Shown: one piece after another, positions 24,634 through 34,174 of the stretch | How positions within the stretch are numbered: the stretch's first letter is position 1 | Layout: each line of letters opens with the position of its first letter | Assembly (NCBI GenBank): GCA_035504215.1 | Contig: DATJSI010000090.1 | Coordinates: forward strand, 1-56,288 | Source: Mycobacteriales bacterium | Lineage (GTDB): Bacteria > Actinomycetota > Actinomycetes > JAFAQI01 | Length of the DNA: 56,288 bases | Reading direction: 5' to 3' | Notes under the pieces: model-generated | What the model was told of the DNA's origin: nothing | Seen by the model: the letters and a program-made list of their open reading frames with translations, nothing else | The model's database searches: none | Program-made: the position numbers and the translations under genes

Positions 24634-25569
24634 TCAGTGCGTCCGCCACAGCTGCAGCAGTGCCTCCGCTCCCGATCCCTCGTCCTGGGTGAGCCAGGTT
24701 CCATCACCTGCGGTCCGGATCGGTCCGTGCGGTGTGGCATCGGGGTAGTCGAGCAGGTCCGTGAACCGCAGGTCGTCCGCCTGCAGGACGAGCTGCGATT
24801 CCATCGCGAGAGAGCCTGCCAGCACGATGTCGTCGGTGACGTAGCCCGCTAGGGCGTCGAAGCTGATGTCCTCTCCCCATGACGGCGGCGGATGCTGCTC
24901 CGCGGTGGCCCGCCCGTCGGCCACATCGTGGACAGCGACGTCCGCCTTGTCCGTCGCGAGGGTGAGGAACTGGTGACCGCTCGGACGAATGTCGACCATG
25001 CGCCGCCCGGTTGCCTCGCCAATCTGCTGGGCGGTGGCGCACCCGCTCTGCCAGCCACCCCACCAGACGCGTGTCGCGCTGTCACCTTCCTCGAGGGTCA
25101 GACCCACCCGCCTGCCGTCAGGGTGTCGGGTCAGATCGGCCGACGCGGCGGTGGGGCCGAGCGGACAGACATCGATGAGCCGACCGTCCTTCGCGTCGAG
25201 CACGTGCCAACTCTCGGCCCCGGCCTCGTCCGGCACCGTCGCCCACGCCACCGCGTCATCGACGGGGATCCAGCAGGCGCCGGCCGCACCGTGTGCTCGC
25301 CTCGGATGCCGCGCCTCCCAAATGATTTCTTCCTGCCTGCTCAGGCGGCAGATGCGATCCGTCAGGGCGATGACTATGAACTCGCGGTCATGGCTGACCG
25401 CATGGACACCGACGGAGGGAGCGGGCAGCCGGACGAGGATCTCGGCCTCCAGCCTCGGCCCGAGAACGCGCAGGTCGTTGGCCGAGCTCACCAGCCAGCC
25501 GGACGGGAACGCGCGCTGCGTTCGCGTTCCGGTCGGCACGAGCGCCTCGGCGACAAGCCGTGCTCTCAC
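24634..25569 (-). CDS. Hypothetical propeller-like protein coupled to thioredoxin
   Basis: The 311-residue protein has recurrent WD-like strands (GWLVSSANDLRVLGP, DREFIVIALTDRICRL, WHVLDAKDGRLIDV, ADVAVHDVADGRAT), suggesting a beta-propeller without a clear repeat signature. No signal or membrane helix is seen. I chose GTG 25569 because it overlaps the thioredoxin stop (GTGA) and the sequence further upstream is antisense-like. It is the last gene of the dnaK-to-trx run. A role in redox or protein quality control is inferred only from position. I do not recognise a family. Confidence 0.7.
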   Translation of the reverse strand: MRARLVAEALVPTGTRTQRAFPSGWLVSSANDLRVLGPRLEAEILVRLPAPSVGVHAVSHDREFIVIALTDRICRLSRQEEIIWEARHPRRAHGAAGACWIPVDDAVAWATVPDEAGAESWHVLDAKDGRLIDVCPLGPTAASADLTRHPDGRRVGLTLEEGDSATRVWWGGWQSGCATAQQIGEATGRRMVDIRPSGHQFLTLATDKADVAVHDVADGRATAEQHPPPSWGEDISFDALAGYVTDDIVLAGSLAMESQLVLQADDLRFTDLLDYPDATPHGPIRTAGDGTWLTQDEGSGAEALLQLWRTH

Positions 25570-26027
25570 GACCCGGCCAACGTGCGTTCCACCCACGCCT
25601 CGAGCGCCTGTGCCGATGCGGCGCCGGCCTGACGTCCCACCGCGTTGCCATCCTTCAGGACGAGCAGTGTCGGGACGGCCTGGACCTCGAATCGCTGTGC
25701 GACCGACGGCGACGAATCGACGTTGACCTTCACCAGCTTGAGCCGCCCGGCGAGCCGGCGCGCGACCTGCTCCAGCGCCGGACTCACGGCCCGACACGGG
25801 CCGCACCATGGCGCCCACAGGTCGACGAGGACCGGCACACGGACGTGTGTCGCGGTCGCTTCGAAGGTGGCATCGTCCGCATCTGCGATCCAGGGCAGCG
25901 GACTACGGCACTGGCCGCATCGGGGGATACCGTCCGCGACCGCCGGCACCCGGTTGTTCTTGCCGCAGTTCTCGCAGCGGACGATCCGGGAGGCGCTCAC
26001 TGTCGCCGTGCTTGCGGCGGGGGTCAT
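25566..26027 (-). CDS. Thioredoxin with N-terminal zinc ribbon (Trx2/TrxC type)
   Basis: Residues 18-40 carry C18-x2-C21 and C37-x2-C40, the zinc-binding ribbon of thioredoxin 2. The thioredoxin fold follows with active site PWCGPCR near residues 72-78 and the cis-Pro segment VQAVPTLLVLKDG. It reduces disulfides in cytosolic proteins; zinc-ribbon thioredoxins are oxidation-responsive. The start is 15 bases after the clpB stop and the end overlaps the propeller-like gene. Its location in a chaperone operon suggests joint induction by heat or oxidative stress. Confidence 0.94.
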   Translation of the reverse strand: MTPAASTATVSASRIVRCENCGKNNRVPAVADGIPRCGQCRSPLPWIADADDATFEATATHVRVPVLVDLWAPWCGPCRAVSPALEQVARRLAGRLKLVKVNVDSSPSVAQRFEVQAVPTLLVLKDGNAVGRQAGAASAQALEAWVERTLAGS

Positions 26028-26042
26028 GACACGCTCCTCGGG

Positions 26043-28676
26043 TCAGGCCGCAGCGGCCGGAGCCGGGGCATCGAACGTGATCGTGAGCTCGCCGTTCGAG
26101 AGCTCGACGCGAATCGTCGAGCCGTCGGGGACGTTGCCCTGTAGTAGGGCTCGACCGATGCGTGTTTCGACCTCGCGCGCGATGAACCGCCGCAATGGCC
26201 TGGCGCCGAAGACGGGATCGAAGCCTTGATTGGCGATGAAGCGCTGCGCGGCCTCCGTGACCTCGAGTGTCATTCGCCTCTCGTCGAGCCTGGCTCGGAG
26301 GTCGTTGAACATGAGGTCGACGATGCGTTCGATCTCGCCCAGCGTGAGCGGCTTGAACAGCACGATCTCGTCGACGCGATTGAGGAACTCTGGACGGAAG
26401 TGGTTTCGCATCGCACCCATCACGGTGTCGCGGACGTCCGGCTTGATCTCGCCGGCTGCGGACACGCCTTCGATGAGGTACTGCGAGCCGATGTTCGAGG
26501 TCATGATGATAACGGTGTTGCGGAAGTCGACTGTGCGGCCCTGCGAGTCGGTGAGACGCCCGTCGTCGAGCACCTGCAGCAACGTGTTGAAGACGTCGGT
26601 GTGGGCCTTCTCGATCTCGTCGAAGAGCACCACAGAGTAAGGCTTCCGGCGCACTGCCTCCGTCAGCTGACCGCCCTCGTCGTACCCGACGTAACCGGGC
26701 GGGGCGCCGACGAGGCGGCTGACGGTGTGCCGCTCCTGGTATTCGCTCATGTCGATGCGGACCATGTTGTCCTCGGCGTCGAAGAGCGTCGCTGCAAGTG
26801 TCTTGGCGAGCTCGGTCTTGCCGACACCGGTTGGGCCGAGGAAGATGAACGACCCGACGGGTCGGCGCGGGTCTTTGATACCGGAACGCGCCCGGATGAT
26901 CGCGTCCGCGACGAGCTGCACTGCCTCGTCCTGGCCCACGACGCGCTCGTGGAGGATCTGGTCGAGTCGCAGCAGCTTCTCGCGCTCACCCTCCTGGAGC
27001 CGACTCACCGGGATCCCGGTCCATCGCGACACGATTGCCGCGATCTCATCCTCGGTGACAACCTCGCGGAGCAGTCGCCTGCCGCCGAGGCGTTCGTCCA
27101 GCCGCCGCTCCTCCGCCTGCAGCTGCCGCTCGAGCTCGGGCAGGCGACTGTGCCGGAGCTCCGCCGCCTGGTTGAGGTCGTAGTTGCGTTCTGCCCGCTC
27201 GGCCTCCTGTCGAACGCTTTCGAGCTCCTGACGCAGTTCCTGCACCCGCCGCAGAGCCTGCCGTTCGGTCTCCCACTGTGCACGCATCGCGTCGGCCTCC
27301 GCCCGCAGGTCGGCGAGTTCCTTACGCAGCTCCTCGAGTCGAGCCTTGCTAGCGGCATCCGTCTCCTTCGCCAGCGCGGTCTCCTCGATCTCAAGCCGCA
27401 TCACGCGTCGGGTGAGCTCATCCAGGTCTGCCGGCATGGAGTCGATCTCGGTTCGGAGCATGGCGCAGGCCTCGTCGACGAGGTCGATCGCCTTGTCGGG
27501 CAGGAACCTGTCGGAGATGTAGCGATAGCTCAGCACGACTGAAGAGACCAACGCGCTGTCCTGAATCTTTACGCCGTGGAACACCTCGAACCGCTCCCGC
27601 AGCCCGCGCAGGATTGAGATTGCGTCTTCCACGGACGGCTCGTCGACGAGGACCGGTTGGAAGCGGCGCTCGAGGGCGGCGTCCTTTTCGACGTGTTTGC
27701 GGTACTCATCGACCGTCGTCGCACCGATCATGTGCAGCTCACCGCGGGCGAGCATCGGCTTGAGCATGTTGCCGGCGTCCATCGCGCCTTCCGGCCCACC
27801 GCCCGCACCGACGACCGTGTGCAGTTCGTCAACGAACAGCAGGATCCGACCGTCGGCGGCCTTCACCTCGTTGAGCACACTCTTGAGCCGCTCCTCGAAC
27901 TCGCCGCGATACTTCGCGCCTGCGACCAGCGATCCCATGTCCAGCGCGAAGATCGTCCTGTCGCGCAGTCCCTCCGGCACGTCGCCGTTCGCGACCCGCT
28001 GCGCCAGGCCCTCGACGATCGCGGTCTTGCCGACACCGGGGTCGCCGACGAGGACCGGGTTGTTCTTCGTCTTGCGGGAGAGGATCTGCACCACCCGGCG
28101 GATCTCGGAGTCCCGCCCGATGACCGGATCGATCTTGCCGGCCCTCGCGTCAGCGACCAGGTCGCGTCCGTACTTCTCCAACGCCTCGTAGGTCACTTCG
28201 GGCATCGCCGAGGTGACCCGCTGGTTCCCGCGGATCGAGGTGAGAGCCTGCAGGAACCGATCCCTGGTCACGCCCTGTTCGCGCAGCGCGCGGCCGGCGC
28301 CGGTTTCCGCTCCTTCTTCGACCAGCGCGATCAGCAGGTGCTCCACTGAGACGTACTCGTCCTTGAGTCGCTTCGCCTCGCGGTCAGCCGTGTCGAGCAA
28401 TCGGCTCAGGCGCTGGGTCACGTACACGTGGCCGGGTGCCGCGCCGGGCCCGGTCACCCGTGGCCGGCGTGACAGCTCCGCCTCGGTCGCCGCCTGCAAC
28501 TGCTCGACGTCTGCCCCGGCCTGCAGGAGCAGCCGCGGCGCGAGCCCGTTCGCCTGATCGAGCAACGCCAGCAGCAGATGCTCGCCGTCGACCTCGGTGT
28601 GACCGAACCGCAGCGCTTTCGTCTGCGCGTCGTGCAGCGCCTCCTGCGACTTCTGCGTGAGTCGATTCATGTCCAT
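26043..28676 (-). CDS. clpB: ClpB disaggregase (Hsp100)
   Basis: The 877-residue protein has a Clp N-domain (about 1-145), AAA1 with Walker A GDPGVGKT near 207, a long coiled-coil middle domain (about 410-530) and AAA2 with Walker A GPTGVGKT near 611. It ends with the C-terminal small domain ([18 protein letters not shown]). With DnaK, DnaJ and GrpE it resolubilises protein aggregates by threading polypeptides through its ring. ATG 28676 starts the canonical [14 protein letters not shown]. The gene overlaps the cbpM stop by ten bases, so it belongs to the dnaK operon. Confidence 0.97.
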   Translation of the reverse strand: MDMNRLTQKSQEALHDAQTKALRFGHTEVDGEHLLLALLDQANGLAPRLLLQAGADVEQLQAATEAELSRRPRVTGPGAAPGHVYVTQRLSRLLDTADREAKRLKDEYVSVEHLLIALVEEGAETGAGRALREQGVTRDRFLQALTSIRGNQRVTSAMPEVTYEALEKYGRDLVADARAGKIDPVIGRDSEIRRVVQILSRKTKNNPVLVGDPGVGKTAIVEGLAQRVANGDVPEGLRDRTIFALDMGSLVAGAKYRGEFEERLKSVLNEVKAADGRILLFVDELHTVVGAGGGPEGAMDAGNMLKPMLARGELHMIGATTVDEYRKHVEKDAALERRFQPVLVDEPSVEDAISILRGLRERFEVFHGVKIQDSALVSSVVLSYRYISDRFLPDKAIDLVDEACAMLRTEIDSMPADLDELTRRVMRLEIEETALAKETDAASKARLEELRKELADLRAEADAMRAQWETERQALRRVQELRQELESVRQEAERAERNYDLNQAAELRHSRLPELERQLQAEERRLDERLGGRRLLREVVTEDEIAAIVSRWTGIPVSRLQEGEREKLLRLDQILHERVVGQDEAVQLVADAIIRARSGIKDPRRPVGSFIFLGPTGVGKTELAKTLAATLFDAEDNMVRIDMSEYQERHTVSRLVGAPPGYVGYDEGGQLTEAVRRKPYSVVLFDEIEKAHTDVFNTLLQVLDDGRLTDSQGRTVDFRNTVIIMTSNIGSQYLIEGVSAAGEIKPDVRDTVMGAMRNHFRPEFLNRVDEIVLFKPLTLGEIERIVDLMFNDLRARLDERRMTLEVTEAAQRFIANQGFDPVFGARPLRRFIAREVETRIGRALLQGNVPDGSTIRVELSNGELTITFDAPAPAAAA

Positions 28677-28987
28677 GACGGGCCTCCGCGGGACTGGTGG
28701 ACTCGGCGGGCTCGGGTAGTCGCCTCGAGCTCGGCGATGCGGTCGAGCAGGTCGACGACGAGACCGAGGGCGGCGTAGTTGAGCGAGAATCCGGCCCGCA
28801 ACCTGCGAAGTCTCGCCGCGACGAGGACCTGTTCGGGGGTGAACCACAGGTCGACGGATGACGACGACGCGGCGTCGAGAAGGCCCAGGTCCACCAGCTG
28901 CAGGACGAACTCCGGGTGGCAGCCGGTGGCGCGAGCGAACGCGTCAAGGTCGAGTCGCAACGGCCGGGTCAATGCGTAGGTCGTCAT
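28667..28987 (-). CDS. Chaperone modulator CbpM-like MerR-type protein
   Basis: The 106-residue protein has a short MerR-like HTH (LDLDAFARATGCHPEFVLQL, then LVDLGLLDA) and a helical tail (NYAALGLVVDLLDRIAELEA), the layout of CbpM. CbpM binds the J-domain of CbpA-type cochaperones and inhibits them. It sits where HspR, the MerR-type repressor, would be in a standard actinobacterial dnaK operon. It overlaps dnaJ by four bases (ATGA) and clpB by ten. Whether it modulates DnaJ or represses the operon like HspR is undecided; the short tail favours CbpM. Confidence 0.82.
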   Translation of the reverse strand: MTTYALTRPLRLDLDAFARATGCHPEFVLQLVDLGLLDAASSSSVDLWFTPEQVLVAARLRRLRAGFSLNYAALGLVVDLLDRIAELEATTRARRVHQSRGGPSWT

Positions 28988-29925
28988 CGCCGACTCCGCG
29001 GGTCGAAGGTCGAAGCGGTGGCGAGCTCTTCGAACAGCCGGCGCTCGTCCGCCGAGAGTCGCTTCGGAACCAGGATCTTTGCCTCCGCATAGAGGTCGCC
29101 AGGTTCGCCGCGTGGGTTCGGCAGCCCTCGCCCGCGTAGTCGCAACCGGCGCCCGCACGACGTGCCCGAAGGCACCTTGACCTTCGCCTCGCCACCGGGC
29201 GTGTCGACTGCGACGGAGGTACCCAACGCGGCCTCCCAGGGCGTCAGCGGCGCGTCGACGTAGATGTTGCGTCCCTCGACGCGGTACTGCGGATGCGGCG
29301 CCAGCCGTACCACGAGGTAAAGATCTCCAGCAGCGGCCCCGCCGCTGCCCTGGCCGCCCTGACCGGCGAGCCGAATCCGTTGGCCGTCCGTGACGCCGGC
29401 GGGGATCGTCACCTCGACGGTTCGCGGGCCCTCGGGACCGCTGATGCTCAGCTTCCGGCGTCCCCCGTGGTAAGCCTCCTCCACGCTGACCTCGATCTCG
29501 GTCTCTTGGTCGGCCCCGCGGACGGTGCCCCAGCCGCGCCGGCCGCGGCGCCCGAAGATCCCGCTGAGGAGGTCGTCGATGTCGACGTCGCCGCCGAACC
29601 GAATGTCCTCGAAACCGTCTGCTGCGCCCCGCGACGTTCCGGGCTGCGGTCCACGCTGCGCCCGCGCCCAGGTGTCGGGATCGACTCCTTCGGGTACGCG
29701 GCGGAAGTCGGGGCCGAAGGCGTCGTACCTGCGTCGTGCGTCCGGATCGGACAGGACGTCGTAGGCCTCAGAGATCTCCTTGAACCGTTCCTCCGCCGCT
29801 GGGTCCTTGTTGACGTCCGGGTGGAACTGCCGGGCGAGTTTGCGGTACGTCCGCTGGATCTGCTTCGCATCGGCGTTGCGCGGGACACCGAGAACGTCGT
29901 AGAAGTCACGGGTCGTAGTGGCCAT
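28984..29925 (-). CDS. dnaJ: DnaJ/CbpA-type cochaperone lacking the zinc finger
   Basis: The 313-residue protein has a J-domain with HPD at residues 35-37, then a Gly-rich linker and two C-terminal substrate-binding domains (IPAGVTDGQRIRLAGQGG; PLTPWEAALGTSVAV). The four CxxCxGxG zinc repeats of type I DnaJ are absent, so this is a CbpA-like type II J-protein. It stimulates DnaK ATPase and delivers clients. It shares one base with the grpE stop and is followed by its probable modulator CbpM. Length and layout match CbpA. Confidence 0.94.
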   Translation of the reverse strand: MATTTRDFYDVLGVPRNADAKQIQRTYRKLARQFHPDVNKDPAAEERFKEISEAYDVLSDPDARRRYDAFGPDFRRVPEGVDPDTWARAQRGPQPGTSRGAADGFEDIRFGGDVDIDDLLSGIFGRRGRRGWGTVRGADQETEIEVSVEEAYHGGRRKLSISGPEGPRTVEVTIPAGVTDGQRIRLAGQGGQGSGGAAAGDLYLVVRLAPHPQYRVEGRNIYVDAPLTPWEAALGTSVAVDTPGGEAKVKVPSGTSCGRRLRLRGRGLPNPRGEPGDLYAEAKILVPKRLSADERRLFEELATASTFDPRSRR

Positions 29926-30443
29926 CAGCCCGGCCTCGAAGCCACCACCACGGAAGCCGGCCGCAGCTGTCGCGCGTCGTCGCCGTAACCGGGCCGGACG
30001 ACGTGCACGACCGTGCCCTCCGGAACCTCGTCGGTCGGCACCGTGCTCACCGCCTCGTGGTGCGTCGGGTCGAAGCTCTGGCCGACGTCGTCCCGGCGCG
30101 GGTAGCCGAGCCGCTCAAGCAGGTCGACGGCGAGGGAGAGCACGGCCTGGACGCCCGGCACGATCGCCGCCGGGTCCGCGTCAGCGTGCTGCAACGCGAG
30201 CTCGAGGTTGTCAACCACGGGTAACCACTGCGCGGTGAGCCGAGCACGATCCTCGGCCAAGGCACGTTGGGTGTCGCGCGCAGTTCGCCTTCGCAGGTTG
30301 TCGAGGTCGGCGAGAGCGCGTCGCCACTTGTCGTCGAGGTCGGCGACGCGCGCTCGCAGTTCAGCCACCTCCGGGCTGGACTGGTCAGTCTGGGCTTCGA
30401 TGCTCGGTGGCTGCTGTTCGGTCGGTAGCTGGTTGCCGGTCAT
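29925..30443 (-). CDS. grpE: GrpE nucleotide exchange factor
   Basis: The 172-residue protein has the long N-terminal coiled coil (VAELRARVADLDDKWRRALA, then DLDNLRRRTARDTQRA) and the C-terminal beta domain with PRRDDVGQSFDPTHHEAVST and VVRPGYGDDARQLRPASVVV. It releases ADP from DnaK. Start ATG 30443 is five bases after dnaK. The conserved 'VxxPGY' segment is intact. Confidence 0.95.
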   Translation of the reverse strand: MTGNQLPTEQQPPSIEAQTDQSSPEVAELRARVADLDDKWRRALADLDNLRRRTARDTQRALAEDRARLTAQWLPVVDNLELALQHADADPAAIVPGVQAVLSLAVDLLERLGYPRRDDVGQSFDPTHHEAVSTVPTDEVPEGTVVHVVRPGYGDDARQLRPASVVVASRPG

Positions 30444-30448
30444 CGGCT

Positions 30449-32341
30449 CTAGCTGGTGGTGAACTCGGCGTCGATGACGTCGTCGTCCTCGGCCCGCGCC
30501 TCACCGCCCGAAGGACCCGCGCCGTCCGCCTCGTCGGGATAGGGCTCGCGTCCGGATGCGCCGATGCTCTGGTACACCTGCTGGAGCTCCGAGGTGAGCG
30601 AGCGCAACCGGTCGAGTGGTGCTTCGTCCTGCACCGCCTGCCGGGCATCCTGGATCAACATCTCCGCCCGCGCCTTCTCATTCGTCGGGACGGCATCCCC
30701 AAGCTCCCCTAGTCGGCGTTCCACCTGGTATGCCGCCGCATCCAGCGCGTTGCGGGCGTCGACCTCCTGCCGGATCCGCTCATCCTCCGAGCGGTGCTGC
30801 TCGGCGTCGCGGACCATCCGCTCGACCTCGGTCTTGTCGAGATTGCTGCTCTCGCTGACCGTGATGCTCTGCTCAGCCCCAGTGTCCTTGTCACGAGCGG
30901 AGACGTGGAGGATGCCGTTTGCGTCGATGTCGAACGTGACCTCGATCTGAGGTTCCCCGCGTGGAGCCGGGCGGATGTTCTCGAGCCGGAACCTCCCGAG
31001 CACGCGGTTGTCGGCAGCTCGCTCGCGCTCTCCCTGCAAGATGACGACATCGACGGCCGTCTGGTTGTCCTCCGCGGTGCTGAACGTCTCGGTGCGCCGA
31101 GCGGGGATGGTCGTGTTCCGCTCGATTACCTTCGTCATGACCCCGCCGAGCGTCTCGATCCCGAGCGACAGCGGCGTGACGTCGAGGAGTACGACGTCCT
31201 TGACCTCGCCCTTCAGCACTCCCGCCTGGATCGCCGCACCGATCGCGACGACCTCGTCGGGGTTGACCGACATGTTTGGGTCCTTGCCACCGGTGAGCCG
31301 GCGTACGACGTCCTGCACCGCCGGGATGCGCGTCGACCCGCCGACGAGGATGACCTCGTCGATGTCGTTGGCCGTCAGCTTGGCGTCGGCCATCGCCTGC
31401 CGGACCGGTTCCATCGTGCGCTCGACGAGGTCCGAGGTGATCTTCTCGAATGTCGATCGCATTAGCGTCGTGTTGAGGTGCTGCGGCCCAGACGCGTCGG
31501 CTGTGATGAATGGCAGGTTGATCGTGGTCTGCGTGACGGAGGACAGCTCGACCTTCGCCTTCTCCGCCGCCTCGAACAGCCGCTGCAAGCCCTGTGGGTC
31601 CTTGCGCAGGTCGATGCCGTTGCTCTTCTGGAACTCATCGGCGAGGTAGTCGACGATGCGCCGATCGAAGTCGTCCCCGCCGAGGTGGGTATCGCCTGAG
31701 GTCGACCGGACCTCCACAACCCCGTCACCAACGTCGAGGATGCTCACGTCGAACGTTCCGCCACCCAGGTCGAACACGAGCACGGTCTCGTGCTCACGCT
31801 TGTCCAGCCCGTATGCCAGCGCTGCCGCGGTCGGTTCGTTGATGATGCGGAGAACCTCGAGCCCGGCGATCCGGCCGGCATCCTTCGTGGCCTGCCGTTG
31901 CGCGTCGTTGAAGTAGGCCGGAACCGTAATGACCACCTCGGTGACCTTCTCACCCAACTGCTTCGACGCGTCGTCCGCGAGCTTGCGCAGCACCATGGCG
32001 GAGATCTCTTCGGGGGCATACAGCTTGTCGCGGATCTTGAACCTCGCGGCCCCGTCCGGCCCCTGCGCGACCTCGAAAGTCACGGCGTTCATCTCGCTCG
32101 TGACCTCGTCGTACCTGCGCCCGATGAAGCGTTTGGCCGAGTAGATCGTGCCCTTCGGGTTGAGGATCGCTTGCCGGCGGGCGAGTTGTCCGACGAGGCG
32201 GTCACCCCGTTCGGTGAACGCGACGACGGAGGGCGTTGTCCGTGAACCCTCCGCGTTCGGGAGCACCCTTGCCTCGCCGTTCTCGACGGCGGCGATCACC
32301 GAGTTGGTGGTTCCGAGGTCGATGCCTGCTGCTTTGGCCAT
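30449..32341 (-). CDS. dnaK: Chaperone DnaK (Hsp70)
   Basis: The 630-residue protein has the ATPase domain with [20 protein letters not shown], the phosphate loop [15 protein letters not shown] and [12 protein letters not shown]. The substrate-binding domain ([20 protein letters not shown]) and a lid follow, ending in an acidic DDDVIDAEF tail. ATG 32341 gives the canonical start; the frame extends upstream without support. It heads the operon dnaK-grpE-dnaJ-cbpM-clpB-trx-propeller. Compared with housekeeping DnaK the sequence reads as a second, accessory copy ([12 protein letters not shown]), but that needs comparison to the rest of the genome. Confidence 0.96.
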   Translation of the reverse strand: MAKAAGIDLGTTNSVIAAVENGEARVLPNAEGSRTTPSVVAFTERGDRLVGQLARRQAILNPKGTIYSAKRFIGRRYDEVTSEMNAVTFEVAQGPDGAARFKIRDKLYAPEEISAMVLRKLADDASKQLGEKVTEVVITVPAYFNDAQRQATKDAGRIAGLEVLRIINEPTAAALAYGLDKREHETVLVFDLGGGTFDVSILDVGDGVVEVRSTSGDTHLGGDDFDRRIVDYLADEFQKSNGIDLRKDPQGLQRLFEAAEKAKVELSSVTQTTINLPFITADASGPQHLNTTLMRSTFEKITSDLVERTMEPVRQAMADAKLTANDIDEVILVGGSTRIPAVQDVVRRLTGGKDPNMSVNPDEVVAIGAAIQAGVLKGEVKDVVLLDVTPLSLGIETLGGVMTKVIERNTTIPARRTETFSTAEDNQTAVDVVILQGERERAADNRVLGRFRLENIRPAPRGEPQIEVTFDIDANGILHVSARDKDTGAEQSITVSESSNLDKTEVERMVRDAEQHRSEDERIRQEVDARNALDAAAYQVERRLGELGDAVPTNEKARAEMLIQDARQAVQDEAPLDRLRSLTSELQQVYQSIGASGREPYPDEADGAGPSGGEARAEDDDVIDAEFTTS

Positions 32342-32419
32342 ACCGCCCACCCTGCGGACATCGACCCGTGTCCGCATCCCCCGGGTTGGTAGGTCCGGAT
32401 ACAGCAACAACCAATACGT
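32342..32419. promoter_or_regulatory. Divergent promoter region of dnaK and the peroxiredoxin gene
   Basis: This 78-base gap must hold the promoters of both gene sets. It contains a loose inverted pair GTTGGT/AACCAAT. I see no HAIR (CTTGAGT-N7-ACTCAAG) and no CIRCE palindrome, so the usual HspR or HrcA control is not evident. Confidence 0.5.
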
Positions 32420-32944
32420 GTGGTGTGCGCGGAAGCGGTCAGCGTTGCACTGTCCTCGGCCACCAGCGTGCTGCCGAATGGCGCGCAGGCGCCCGACTTC
32501 TCGCTGCCGAGCACGCCTGACCAGAAGGTCACCCTTTCCGACTTCCGTGGTCAGCCGGTTGTGCTTGCGTTCTATCCGGCCGACTGGAGCCCGGTCTGCG
32601 GCGACGAGATGGTCCTGTTCCAGGAGGTGCTTCCTGAGATCCGCCGGTTCAACGCCGAGTTGCTCGGCATCTCGGTCGATGGAGCGTGGTGCCATTTCGC
32701 GTTTGCGAAGGACCGGAAGCTGACCTATCCGCTGTTGGCGGACTTCGAGCCGAAAGGTGAGGTGTCGCGCGCGTACGGCGCATATCGGGAGAGCGAGGGG
32801 ACGAGCGCGCGCGCACTGTTCGTACTCGACCGTAACGGTGTTGTCGACTGGAGTTACGTCGCGCCGGTCGGCGTGAACCCCGGCGCCGACGGGGTTCTGC
32901 GCGCGCTCGAGTCGCTGTCCCAGCGAGCGAAGGTGATGGCATGA
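32420..32944 (+). CDS. Peroxiredoxin (AhpC/TSA family, AhpE/PrxQ-like)
   Basis: The 174-residue protein has a thioredoxin fold with the peroxidatic cysteine at residue 60 in [14 protein letters not shown], preceded by [14 protein letters not shown] second Cys near 96 (DGAWCHF) could resolve the sulfenic acid, though the spacing is unusual for PrxQ. It reduces peroxides using thiols, probably thioredoxin. GTG 32420 starts the longest plausible form; a slightly shorter start cannot be excluded. Its stop overlaps the DsbA-like gene by four bases, so the two are coupled. Confidence 0.9.
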   Translation: MVCAEAVSVALSSATSVLPNGAQAPDFSLPSTPDQKVTLSDFRGQPVVLAFYPADWSPVCGDEMVLFQEVLPEIRRFNAELLGISVDGAWCHFAFAKDRKLTYPLLADFEPKGEVSRAYGAYRESEGTSARALFVLDRNGVVDWSYVAPVGVNPGADGVLRALESLSQRAKVMA

Positions 32945-33519
32945 CGACGCAGTGGGCGGACTACGAGGAGGTGACGGGCGGCCTCACCGACCCGGTCGAC
33001 CCTTCCCGCGACCACATCACCGGCGCGGCCAACGCCCCGGTGACGCTGGTCGAGTACGGCGACTACCAGTGTCCGTTCTGCGTGCAGGCGCACCCGATGG
33101 TCGCAGCGTTGCTGCAGGCAGACCGGCCGCCGATCCGGTACGTCTTCCGGCACTTCCCGCTCACGACGGTACATCCGCGCGCCGAGCCCGCGGCAGAAGC
33201 GGCAGAGGCGGCAAACGCGCAAGGTCGGTTCTGGCCGATGCACGACCTGCTGTTCTCGAACAGCCCCGCCCTCGAGGACGAGGACCTGCTCGCGTCCGCG
33301 CGCGCTCTCGGGCTGGATGAGCGAAGGTTTGCCCGGGACTTGGTGGAAAGGGTGCACGCGCCACGAGTCCGAGCCGACTTCCTGACCGGTGTCCGCAGCG
33401 GGGTCAATGGCACCCCGACCTTTTTCATTAACGGCGTACGCCATAACGGTGCGTTCGAATACCCGGTACTGCGTGCTGCCATTGAGGCAACTGCCCGCAC
33501 GGAGGCGGGCCGACGGTGA
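32941..33519 (+). CDS. DsbA-like thioredoxin-fold oxidoreductase
   Basis: The 192-residue protein has the active site C44-P-F-C47 in [13 protein letters not shown], an inserted helical domain and the cis-Pro loop [13 protein letters not shown]. It has no signal peptide, unlike exported DsbA, so it works in the cytosol, like FrnE or DsbA-like disulfide isomerases. ATG 32941 overlaps the peroxiredoxin stop. The pair is divergent from dnaK and with thioredoxin forms a redox-repair group. Confidence 0.92.
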   Translation: MTTQWADYEEVTGGLTDPVDPSRDHITGAANAPVTLVEYGDYQCPFCVQAHPMVAALLQADRPPIRYVFRHFPLTTVHPRAEPAAEAAEAANAQGRFWPMHDLLFSNSPALEDEDLLASARALGLDERRFARDLVERVHAPRVRADFLTGVRSGVNGTPTFFINGVRHNGAFEYPVLRAAIEATARTEAGRR

Positions 33520-33579
33520 TTGTTCTTCGGCGCGTGCTCACTCCGCCTGAGAGGGAATTCGCCGATGGGCACTCGCGTC

Positions 33580-33911
33580 GGAGGCGCCCACCGGCCGGCG
33601 CCCGAGCAACGGCCTGGCGAGTGTGTGGTCGTGCCGTGCACGATGTCGTCTTCGTGGTCGAGGGCCGCATAGCTGGTGAGGACGTGGCGAAGTTTGGTCG
33701 CGACGTCGGTGCAGAGACTTGCCCGGTCAGGAGCATGCTCGGTGCCCGGCACCCGTGGGACCGGGCAGGAGCTGTTGTTGGCAGCGGCGAGCACCACCTC
33801 ATGGCCACTGCCCAGGAGACCACGGACGAGACGGTCGATGACCGCCTCCGTTCCCCCGTATGCGGGCGGCGGGACAGCCACCCATGGCGGTGCGATCAGA
33901 GCCACACGCAT
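33580..33911 (-). pseudogene. N-terminal remnant of a family-4 glycosyltransferase
   Basis: From ATG 33911 the minus strand reads MRVALIAPPWVAVPPPAYGG, then TEAVIDRLVRGLLGSGHEVV and later ALDHEDDIVHGTTTHSPG. That is the start of a GT-B glycosyltransferase with its nucleotide-sugar glycine loop. After about 105 residues similarity ends and the frame runs antisense to the DsbA-like gene. The UDP-sugar domain is missing, so the gene is dead. The DIVHDHT-type motif has already degenerated. The remainder of 33520-34174 shows no gene. Confidence 0.7.
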
Positions 33912-34174
33912 CGTCCCGATCCCCCCGTCGACTCCGGTCTCGAACGCTCGATGCGTCGCGCTGGTCGCGATCGTCGGCGCGCGTTCACTTGGTCGTCGTC
34001 CACTACGTTCGCCTCCGGGCTACTCGCCTCGTTGTCAGTGAACGAGTCCGGCACGGGGCGGTCACTTCCCCAGTTCGAGTAGCAGCTCGAATGTTCGCCT
34101 TCTCGTCGGCGCGGGTAAGCCTGGAGGATTCCGATCCGGAGATCAGGTCGTCTGGAGCCACCCGGGAGGTCATC

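Noticed and set aside
33979-34048. Inverted pair CGTTCACT / AGTGAACG as a regulatory hairpin
   Set aside because: The arms are 8 bases and about 50 bases apart in a gene-poor stretch; this can occur by chance and has no linked feature.
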